The notes under the pieces were generated by a model that was given only the letters and a program-made list of their open reading frames with translations, was not told the origin of the DNA and searched no databases. This document shows positions 50,001 to 61,169 of a stretch of DNA of 64,000 nt, piece after piece (the first letter of the stretch is position 1; every line of letters begins with the position of its first letter). The position numbers and the translations under genes are program-made. This DNA is from Tetranychus cinnabarinus. Its lineage: Eukaryota > Arthropoda > Arachnida > Trombidiformes > Tetranychidae. The stretch lies in NCBI GenBank assembly GCA_022266195.1, contig WHVY01000001.1, forward strand, positions 620,001 to 684,000, written 5' to 3'.

Positions 50001-53000
50001 TAATGTAATATTATCAATGTAAATTGGAACTTCTCGTCCGGTTACTTCTCGTTTGAGCACCTCAAATGTAACATTAAACTTATTTCTGTGGAAGGATGGC
50101 AATGGTAATACAATTCGTCTCCAGATTATCCGAGAATCTCTCGTGGTTAAAATGTGTTCACCAATTAACTCATTTCCATTGTGATCAGTCTCTTCAAATA
50201 TCTGGATTCCAAAACTTGCAGCACTGGGCTTGAATTTGTACGAGAAGCGAATCTAAATATTAGATTGAAGGAAAAACAAGAATTGAAACTTGAGTATCAA
50301 GATTTACCAAAACAACGAGAAATACTCACTTTACATGATTTATAAAATGGCGATGATTTGAATGAATGATAATATGGAATTGGAGGAAATTCTGGACTCT
50401 TGATAAACAGTCCATCAGCAAATTGGGTCCGTGAGGTAAATTTGGTAAAAAGGGTTCCATTTTTAACGGTTAAATCGTGTTTATACTGTTTACTCTTATT
50501 AACGATGTACCAACCACAAGTATCATCACTGAATGAGCAATAAGCTCCCTTAGGTAATTTATCTACAGGTTAATTAGTTGAAGTAACAGATGAAACAATG
50601 TGTTAAGAAGAAAGAAAAACAAAGGAAAATAGAGTTAAAAATTAATCACTCTAATTAATCGTCAATCATTTCACGGTAATTTCATTAAAGTAACAAAGCG
50701 ATTATTGCAAAGAGTAACTCTTTGGATTATGGTAAGCGTTTTTCAATAGCGTCGCCATCTTACGTAAAAAAGGGTTTATTAAAAAAGAAAACAAATATTT
50801 TTCTCTTTCTATTTCATGTTAACGGAAACTTTGAATGTTTACTGTTGCATTAATAAATTTTTTCTGGCAAACTTTTGTCACCCAATTTGTGTTAATTCAA
50901 TTTTGTGTCACAATAGCAACATAACAAGTTTCACTCGTTAAAAATAAGAATTGTCAGAAATTTGACAGTCAACCTGGTAATTCAACAATTCAACGTTAGT
51001 GTCCATTATTTTCCTTACCATTAGGCTAACCAGCAAGGAGAACAAAAGTCTGCCCAAGTGATTCTATTATTAGAATGATCAATTGATTACATTAATAGAT
51101 AATCTTATTGTCATTATTGATATTAATGGTCAATGGACCTGTTATATTAAAGTCATCTGTTATATCTAGGTATTTGTATTTATAAACCAAAGCAATTATG
51201 GTGAAAAGGTATTAAAGACATCTTTTTAAGCATTGAAATGTTTTTACGTAAAAGGTAAGCGAAATGGAAATAATTTATTCGATTATTCAGAGAAATGTAT
51301 GTTTAATAATGTAAATCTAACCGATTTTACTTTTAAATGACATTATATTTAGATTCCAATTTCTTGATTCAATGGCAAGTCTATTCATGGCGTGTTATCA
51401 TTATTAATATATTTCAACAGCAACATGTTATGGTTCAATGGAGAGATGTAACCTGCCTTTGCTATTATGGGATAACTTTGCTGTAAACACTATCAACACT
51501 TTGATTAATTGGGTTCAGTTTAAACTTGAGAGTGGCCAAATCGATTGAATTAGCTGTTCATTTAACTGTTAACTTGACTGTTAGCTTAACTGAAAGTTAC
51601 ACAAATAAACAAAGATTCCAGAAGAAAAAAAGGAAACTCGGTGAACGTTTCATGCTTAATCACTTGAATGTACTGCTGATGATTTTTTTGGGCTTCTTCT
51701 AAACAAATTTTTCTATCCGATCAAGAGAAAAAGGATTATCATTGAACAATGAAAGAGAAGGTAAACCCTTTTCCATTAGTTCTGATTGATTACGATGAAT
51801 TAATTTAATGTCTATGGAATATAATTGGAAACATAAGAGGAAAAAGGTAATAACAAGGTTGAAAAAGTGCAATGAAATATTATTAGGTATTATCTTTAAA
51901 ACAAGAGGCTTTGAAAATTACAGTGAAAACCGTCAGCTTAACTATTGTTTACTCGATTCAAGTAAATAACAAATATTTATATTCACTTATCGTAGTCTAT
52001 TAATGGTGATATGTGAATTGTTTGCACCAGAATTAAAAGTCAATCACTGCTTGAAACTTTCAAAGTATATCAAAGCAATAGAAGAAAATTAATGAAGAAA
52101 CAAGAAATGATTACCAAACCAAAGTAAGTATTAATTGAATTATTAATGGTTTTGATTAACTTACCACAATCTTGTCTTTCATCCTCACCATCAGGGCAAT
52201 CAATTAATAGGTCACATATTTGATCACTGGTAATACAAATTGAGTTAGATGAACATTTCATTGGACAATCATTATTAATACCATTTAGTGGACCTGTCAA
52301 AATAAACAGATGAAAAGTTGATCAACAAGAAGACCCAGAATGATTGAAGACACCATCAACCAAGAATCCAACTTAACCAACCTTAAATTGGCCTCAAATT
52401 AAATTAAACTTATCTCCTCTAATTCAAGCTTTGTCTCAATGGATACCAGAATTGAAGCTCTTAACCCAAATTGGTTTGGTTTATTAAACGTAATTTTGGG
52501 TCAAACCTTTCTAAAAGTGAACTTGAATGTAAACTTATCAAATTGTTGAGACATTAATTATACTAATGTACAATTTGTACCATCAATTAGACAATAAACA
52601 TTTTATAATTAACTATAACTCAATACGGGCAGTTTATTTACATCACATTAACCAGTTTTGGGTTTACCATTTATGGTTGTTTGCTTTTCTGGTTAAAGCA
52701 AGAAAAAAGTGTTCAATTTGATTACATCTCTAATGTACATACAAATGTAACCTTAAAATAATTGACTGTTAACAATAAACTCTGTGATGATTAGAGTAAA
52801 TCCAAGTAAATTACAAAAGCTAATTAAAAGTTACATAAACACTATTAGTATCCAAGTTTCAATGAAACGTATTTAACTCACTTAATGCTATTTAATCCAT
52901 CAAATTTAGTTATTAATAGTCTAAATGAAATTAAATTTGGTAAATATTTATAGTCATTGGAAAGGCCTGAGATTGGTGAATCTGTCAAAAACAGAATTGA

Positions 53001-55080
53001 GCAAACAATTGATTTAACTGTAACCCTTATAAGTAATAACAATGGTTATGATGATTATGATTATTTTATGATGATGATAATGGTAAGAGAATCCAAATGA
53101 GAATAACAATGAATGATGGAAGAGGAAGGAAACGATTCCAATGAAGAATCGAGCAAATTCAAAGTGATAACTAATATTAAATGGTTTCATCCAATGAACA
53201 ATATAATTCTGAAATTTACATGCTGAAAGATGAGCAAAATAAGATGATAATGATGAGGAAAGATGAAGAGAGTCAAGATGCAACTTGAAGAGAATCTTGA
53301 AGCTTCAATCGATATCACGTTTTTCACTCCCAGAATGAACATTTTGAATGAACAGAATCAGATAGGTCAAGCTTGAGGAAGGAAAAATGAGCAAAAAAGA
53401 TTTAAACAAGTTGATAAAATTTCCAATTGAATGATTACGATTCAAATTGACTCGATTGCCAACAGTTATTAACTTATTTTTATCTTCAACTTTCCTTTTT
53501 TTTCTCATGAAATTTTCTGAACATTCAAATGTCTACTTCATGTGTACTACTACTAAGTAATAACTTCATGTGCTTGGGTAATAATCTGTGTGTTTTTACC
53601 AAATTTTAACATTCTTTTTTTTCTTTACCTTTTCATTTTGAGTTAAAGGTTTGAAGAAACAAATTTTCAAGTTTATATTCAGTTCACTTTTCAACACAAA
53701 ATTTGTTGGCTTCTCAGGTACATCTTTACATGACTTTTGTTGCAAGAAATTGAAGCATTTAGAAGTTTAAGAAAAAGGAAAATTTTGATTTAATTTTCCA
53801 TTCATTTGAATTTCTTGTGGATTCACTTTGAAAAGAGACTTTGAATGTTTCAATTTTTCCTTCTTCACTGTTATGAGTTAAACTTGCAAGTTTATTCAAT
53901 TATCAATTGTTCAACCAAAATTGAGTCAGCAAAATGTTATCGATCAACACTTACATAACGTTACATAATATTATTATGAAAAGCGAATCTTATGTCTTCA
54001 GATTCAATGAAACTGAAAAGTTACTTCAGACTTTACAGAATTTGATATTTCTGTTCAACATCAACGGTTTTCATTTTAACACATTTAGCATTTAATTTTA
54101 ATGTTTGATATCAAGCAGCGGATGAACAACCAGCTTTGCTATTTTTTGGGTTTTTGGGTTTTCTTCAGGTTTTGCTTTTCTTTTCGATTTCTATTTCTGC
54201 TTGCTGTAATATTGAATTGTATTTTAATGAGCTTGTCCACTCAACGAAACTGGTAAATTTGATTACTGAATTAATATTAATGGTTAACTGGAAATGGTGA
54301 AAATTTTGGCCTCACAATGAATCTGCAGATCTTTTTTTCTCAATCAAATTAACCTTAATATTGCAAATGAAATAAGTTAATCTCATTATGTTCAACGACA
54401 AGCATAACAATTTTCCTTGCAGCATTAATTATTATAACTTGATTAGTGTAATCACTGGTTAAATGAAACAACAATTGAAAAAAAGGTGCAACAAGCAATT
54501 ACACTTTGTTTACCTTTATGTCGATCAGTTACGATACACTTTTCCCCTGTTATTTTCAATGTCAAGTCTGGGTTCATTTTGGGTTGACAATAATTTGTCT
54601 AATACTTGCATTGGTAATTGGGTTAATCAATCACAAATGGTAATATCAACTGGTTAAATTAATGGGAACCAGTAAAGTTGATGAAAAATGGAGTTAACTT
54701 GAAGACTAATAATGACTGATTAGACCATGGAATCGGTGAAAACCAGAAAATAGTTAACGAGAAAAGAGCACAAAAATCTTCCAAAAGCGTCAACATTTAA
54801 ATATTGTTAAGTGTCATCTTTAATTATGATTGTTTAGACAAGTTAATGTGATTGTGCAAAATTAAAAAGGTTAACCTTAATTATTTGGTTGGTTAATTGG
54901 TTTGGTTAATTTAAATATGATGGAAAAGGTAACTTACTTTGAAAACAGTTTTCCAATGAGATCTTTTTAATGGAAACCGATGAATCCTTTGGCAATGTAA
55001 CATTTGGAGCTTCAACGATCTCAATGATCAACTTGAAATTACTTTTTGATGTTCCGATCGGAAATTTTTCATCAGTCCAA
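47057..55080 (-). CDS. Alk: ALK/LTK-type receptor tyrosine kinase, 5' end not found
   Basis: Cell-surface receptor tyrosine kinase orthologous to anaplastic lymphoma kinase. Nine exons: 55,080-54,938; 52,293-52,165; 50,562-50,330; 50,252-49,979; 49,367-49,281; 49,154-49,077; 49,012-48,775; 48,643-48,083; 47,948-47,057. They join in frame to 877 aa. Numbering from the first complete codon: end of a first MAM domain (1-47), LDLa repeat with six Cys (57-90), second MAM domain (99-256), a stalk of about 33 residues, transmembrane helix (about 293-314), NPNY phosphotyrosine-adaptor site (Tyr 370), and kinase domain. The kinase has the glycine loop LGQGAFGEV, VAVK (Lys 425), HRDIAARN (Asp 525), DFG (572-574) and the ALK-type activation loop DIYRSDYYRKGG, followed by KWMPPEAF. 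The tail of about 180 residues holds YLIP, a Met run and PPP motifs. The glycine-rich region of ALK is missing. The signal peptide and start of MAM 1 must lie in exons further upstream that I could not identify. Confidence 0.93.
47368..47385 (-). repeat. CAT microsatellite inside the kinase coding sequence
   Basis: A CAT/ATG trinucleotide run in the last exon that translates on the minus strand as six consecutive methionines (residues about 770-775 of the visible protein), followed by DDG. It is probably length-variable and lies in the disordered tail, away from the kinase core. Confidence 0.7.
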
Positions 55081-58000
55081 CTGTAGAAGTAAAATTTATC
55101 GAATTAGTTGATTCATAATTTACTAATGAGAGTTGAAATCAAACAAACAATTGAAAGCGATCATCTAAAACACGAGCAAAAACAAACTGCAAAAAGTAAA
55201 ACCAGAAAGAAACCCATTTTTTGGCTTTTGGGTTCAACATTTGATTTTCTGGTTATTTTGCATTATTATTGTAACATTGAATTTAAGATGAAATGCTGAG
55301 TTATTAAAAGACATTATTGTCTCTGTTTGAATTTACATTTAACTGGTTTCAGTCAATTTACACTAAATTTGGGTCTTTTCATTACTCGGCTTGTAACTAG
55401 ATTTGCATAAATGTGAAACATTTGAAGCAACAATTTAACTCTAAACCCAATTTGTCCATTCATTTGAATGGAAACACTTGGCAAATCAAATTATAATGTT
55501 AATTCAGTCTAACCAAGTTAACTGTAAATAATAATAAAATATCTGTAAAGTAGCAATTGCAGTGAAACCCAAAGGCAATGGAACAATTTTTGAATTAAAA
55601 ATTTTCATTTTTACCTTACATTTACAATGTCTACCTTTTCCTGAGGAAATGATACTCAATAGCTTCAGGTTCAGATTAATATTCAACCCAATTGTCGAAT
55701 CGTTTCAATGTCTTTGCTCGATCAAAGTCAATTGCAAAGTGAATCTCAATTTTTGATGGCAACATCAAGAGGTTCATCTTTTTTCAAATTCATCATTAAT
55801 CACCTAATCGAATGACTGTTGCATGTTCACTGATTAATTAACTCTAAATGGTTAATTAAAATACTCTTTTCCAGTAAACATAAAGAGCTTTTTCATCTTC
55901 AAATTTATTCCCATTAATCCTTATTATGATTGCTTGACTACCTTACAGAATGAATATCATGTGTAAAAAAAGGTAATCACAATCAAGAGATATGCTTTTT
56001 CCTATTCACTTGGAATGAACCTCTCGAGAGTTTTCAAGTAAAGTCATTTTTCATGTAAACTTGAGATGAAAATTATGATTCCTTTTGAAATTAATTTTAT
56101 ATTTTTACCTTTTACTTTACATTATTATCGTTAAATTATAATAATGTTGTTTGGGAAAAGGTAAAGAGATGAAATTAGCTTTCAATCAAAGCCAAGATGA
56201 TACTTATTATGTATGAATATTATGCAAATTGGTTTGAAAGGAATTAAGACAATCTTTTTTCAAGCGTCTTTATTCAGGTTATTAATCAATCTGTTTTGAC
56301 TTGAAAAATTTAAATTTAGTCAAAAAAAAGGGAGGAAATTACCTTCATTTTTAGTCGCGATTTTGTTGAACACTGAATAAAGCAGATTCACTGAGATTGC
56401 AATCATTTGACGGTTAAAAAGACTTGCATTTAACCTTTTCACCATTTTTTATCATCTATTTTTGTCAATATTATTTGGCAACTTGACATCTTTAGTTAAA
56501 TGCTGCATCATTCAAAATCAGTTGACGATTAACATTTAAACATATTGCTTCAACCTTACGAAAATACGTTTAAACAAAAGCTCGTTAACTCGTGATCAAA
56601 GTAAATTGTAGTTGAATAGACATTCATCTTTAGTTGATCCGATTTTGACGCGAAACTAATTTTCTTTAGAATCAAATCAACTTATTAATCTACCATCAAA
56701 ACTATCCTTGTAATGGTTGCAGTTGAATACTAAATGCTTTGTTCAAATCGAAAAGTTCAAAGCAATTGGAAGTTTCGTTTTAAGACCGATAATTGAGTCG
56801 ATAAACGATTAAATAAAGTCTTTGAGCTCTTAGAGTCACATCAATAGTCTGGCTTTTTGATGGTAATGAATGAACAAATTTGCAAGTTTTGTCTAGAGTT
56901 GATCAAAGTCATTGCCATTTTCAATATATTGATAGTCTTTTTGTTTCAATAATTATGCTAACTTGGTGATAAATTTTAAACTTTGATTCGAAGTCTAAAG
57001 AAAAGAAAATGTTTATTTTTCTTGTGGATTGTTTCGTCGTTCATCATCTTGATTAACATCAACACTGATATTTTGAATGATAAATGCGAGGTAAAAATAG
57101 AACTGAAAAGTTGAAAGGAGAAACTGAAAGCAAAATATATGCTAAAGATTTTCAATATTGAGAGACTTTGATAATCTTTTAAAATGAACAATTCAACCGA
57201 ATCGATTTGATCAGACATTGACCTAAGTAGCTGAAGTTGATGCAAAGCTTGTCAACAGTCTTTTAATACTGAATGAGTTTCTAGTTCTTTTGATTTCTGA
57301 AGACGACTAAATCTGTGAATGTAAACTTCAATGTAATTAAACATTAGACACAAAACGATTTCAACTAACACTTGCATTTCAATGATGTCAAGTGAATGAA
57401 TGTTTTGGTAAAACATAATTTTACAGATTTTACAAGAAACTTTGTTGCTTTTACAATAAATTGATCTCAACTCTATTCATTCCCACGCATCAGGGTTATT
57501 CATGAAATGTCTTATTATCATAACTTGAAGGATACTAATTGAGCTTTGAAGTTACTCGAGTTGGTATTATATTAAATTAAATCGTTTGTTAGTTTTGCTT
57601 ATTGAACCTTGTTTTTCATTTGACAACAGATGAAATTGTATTACTTGATGATGTACACTTCAAGATTCACTTGATTGAAAAGAAATGAAAAGATTGAAAA
57701 GAAGAAGAGAAAAAATGAAAGGTAAATCGATGATTTAGTAGTTGACTGTTTTAATGTTGAAACGATTGAGTTGACATCAATAGACTATTTGTATAATTCA
57801 TTATAAACCTAATGGAACAATTCAATATTAACATTTCCATCATGTAATACCTGATACATTTTCATGTCTCTATTGAATCCTCTCAAGAGACAAATAATCA
57901 TTGGAATCATCATTCATTGTATCGCCCATTTTCACCTTATAAAGGTGAGGTTTGACGTTGAAAAGTGAACAGTGAAAAATATGAGTTGTGTTTCAAGAGA

Positions 58001-60820
58001 ACTGATAAATTGTCGAAGAAAATTGCTGAGTAAAACTGTAAAATGTTTCATGTTGAATGGGCAGAAAATGATGAAAAGAGAAAGGATTTAAACTGAACAT
58101 TGTCCAAGTTCGTGAGAAGCAAAAGTTTTGAAAAGACAAATTTTCTTTTCTTTTCATCTGTAATTCACTTTTTCACATATAAATATCAATTTCAGGTTTA
58201 CATCAATCTTTTCGTTTATCATGGGAAAGTCAAATTGAATCACATCATTGAACATTTTAATATCTCTTTTGTTCTAAGAAACAGGTCAAAACAAATAATG
58301 GTCAAAGGAAGGGAAAGAATTGGAGAAATATCAGAGAGAAAATTCTGAAAGTTTCTTTAAAAACAAATAAAACTGGACCAAAGTATTGATGAATTTGTAA
58401 GGTAACATGATGAGAGTCTGGAAAAGGTTGAAATTGAAGACTTTTGTACAAAACTGAATAAAATGTTTTCAAAGTTGTGCCGATTGGGTTTGAGGTTTAT
58501 TCTTGGCTTGTTATTGCAAATGAAATTGTTCAGAATTTAATCTTTTTTCTCTTGTCAAACAAGAACAAAAATAGAGTGAAAAGTGAACCATTTCGCTTAA
58601 ATTGAAATTAAATTCAACTTGCAACTTTTAAGGGTCAATTATTTATTACTGACCATAAAAGTAAATATCTAGCGAACAAGTTCTTTACAGTTTCCATCAA
58701 CAAAAGATTGAACTGCAAATAAGTTGATTTGCTTACAGGCAAACCTTTTGACTCTCGACTTTGCAAATAGTCTAATCGAGGTAGCAAATTGATTGACTGC
58801 AGGCAACTTTCATTAGTTCATGATCCTCGTCTTTGTTATTGATAAACTACTCAAGATCAGACAGTCTTGAATACGTTTTATTTTCAGTATTGACAACAAT
58901 GGAAAGCTTACACTTTTCAAATCCAGAGAAACTAGCGAATTCAAAATGGAAATTAAGAGATTCTTTCGGTGCAGAGTTCGTAACTTTTCTCGGCATTTGC
59001 AGCTCGTGATAACCGCAATCCTTTTGGACTTTACAGCTTCTTGAAGTTCGCCTAAATCAATGAACCAGAAAACTTGAGGCCTTACTTCTTGTATAAGGAA
59101 TCCGAAAATATAAAGCCATCGATTAAAGCTTAACTTCAAAATTAACTGCGATTAAATTGTCACTCTAAATGAAGAAAACTTTTCGATGTAAGAAAAGTAA
59201 ATGATTGATATTTTGCAAAAAAACAGAATCACTGAATAAACCAATTTCCTGTCAGTAGAGTCGCTGACCTTTTACAAAAGACAAAAGTTCACGAGAAACA
59301 AAGGATTAAGTTGAAGGAAAAATTGAACTTATACGAGTTTAAAACTTCAAGACAAGGTTCAACCGATGAAAGTTTGTAACAATATTCGGATTTAATAGAA
59401 ATGAGCATTGCAATATAACTGATGAATATAACTAACTTCAGATGCAGACGAATTCGTTTTTAAGTATCGTTGTTGCGTTTGTTCGATGATAATGATGATA
59501 ATCTAAATGCGCATTTAAAAGCTTTTGTTACATTTTGATATCGAAAAGTTTTGAGAATCGATTGTAAAGCAAATAGTAAATAATTTGATCTGTTGCAAGG
59601 TGTCGCATTTCATGTGAAAACTCGTGTCTCTGATTCGATTAGGAAAAGTCTTGTTTTGCTTAGTAAAGCGAACAGCAAGTTGGTTGAAGATTTGTAATGA
59701 TAATGGATCCAAGTTGGAACCATTTGGTGAATAATATAACATCATTTTATTATTTATTTTACTTCTGTTTTCGCTTCAATTGTTGTTGACCATCATTAGA
59801 GTTGACCTTTTTTCTTTGTATTGGTTTGACTGAACGTGACCATGACGTTTTGTTTCAACCATGATTTGATGTTGATTGAACCACATTGGCTCAAAAGAGG
59901 GGAAAAAAGGTTGAACCAAAAAAAAGGATGAGAATTATTCTCATGAATTTACTGCAAACTCTCCAATGTATCATTAAACTGTTTTTTTCCTCACAGAATT
60001 TTCATCTTTTATCCCTTTTCGCTTCTCATCCTCTTTTGTTCAAAAACTTTGCTCATTTGTTATTCACAATCAACTTTTTCCCTATTAAACTTGAATCTAT
60101 CATTATTTTTCAAGTGTAATGCTCTTCTGAAAATGAAGGGTGAAAACAAGGAAAAACAAAAGGCTGTTAACTTGAACAATTGTCTGATTGAATGTACTGT
60201 TTAATATAAGAATGATTTATTATTTGGAAAAATTTCTTCTTCTCTTTCCTCATGAATTGAAATGAGCAGAAAAAGAGTAAAAAATTAAGCACTTCTTTGA
60301 CTCCATTCCCTTCAATTTAAACTTTAACATTTAACTGATGATTAAACCAATTTTTCTCGCTGTAAACTCAAGGTATTAACACTTTATCTAATAACTTTTC
60401 AACTTGACCTGTGAACTTTAGAGAAACTTTTTCAAGAGATTCAAATTCGTTGCAACAAGTTCAAGAGTTTCAAGAATCAAGATAATCTTGCTTTGCTCTG
60501 AAGGATTCAACATTTAATTCTCATGGATTACTGGTCATTGGAAAAGGTTAAGCAGCAATTATTTCCTAAACAGTGGCTTCCAATTTCAAAATCAATTATT
60601 CATTTGAAATTATGTAGGTTCAGTTAAATTGCAACACAAGATATTTTGATATTTAATATTATTTGTAAAAAATATTTCACAAAATGCTTTGCATTATTAT
60701 CTAAGCATTATTTAATTTTCAATTATAATTTTCATTTTACATCAATTGAAGAATGAAGCGTTTTGTGAAAAGTTCAATTTATGCTTGTTTCTTTCGAAGT
60801 CTATATTAGGTTTAGAGCAA
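55081..60820. other. AT-rich region upstream of the first visible kinase exon
   Basis: It may be a long 5' intron of the kinase gene or intergenic DNA. A search by eye for a signal-peptide exon or the start of a MAM domain ending in phase 2 on the minus strand found nothing convincing. Open frames at 57.0, 58.8 and 59.5 kb on the minus strand show no motif. Confidence 0.45.
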
Positions 60821-60829
60821 GAATAAGCT

Positions 60830-61165
60830 TCAGGATTTGAGAGTACTTTGCAAAGCTCTTGAAAATAGAGCGAAAATAATGTTAGGCGTGAAATGTAAAA
60901 CTCAATGGTCGAACACTTTTTTTCAATTTATCGACAGTTCTCTTGATTTTGCCATTGACTTTAAAACTTTGAGCCTCAATATCTCGAGCAGGGCAGCACC
61001 TGAAATCATCACTCTTTGATCAAGCATTAGATTTTATTATTAGAACTCGATTCTCTCGAAAACTTAAAGAATTATCATAATAAAACTCAGTTTTTTGTCC
61101 CTAAAACGCACAAAATTCACACTCTTAACTCGAAAGAAACGTTTTTGGCTCATTCCTGCTAAGTT
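60830..61165 (+). repeat. Dispersed repeat, copy D
   Basis: Same orientation as copy A. Blocks shared with 27,594-27,715 include ACAGTTCTCTT followed by ATTTT-GCCATTG, TTTGAGCC-CAATAT and CATTAGATTTTATTAT. It shows this repeat is genuinely dispersed and not only a local duplication in the ML cluster. Confidence 0.65.
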
Positions 61166-61169
61166 ATTG

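Noticed and set aside
58813..59139. 108-codon minus-strand frame considered as an upstream exon of the kinase gene
   Set aside because: No MAM cysteine/tryptophan pattern, no signal peptide and no suitable phase-2 donor at its end.
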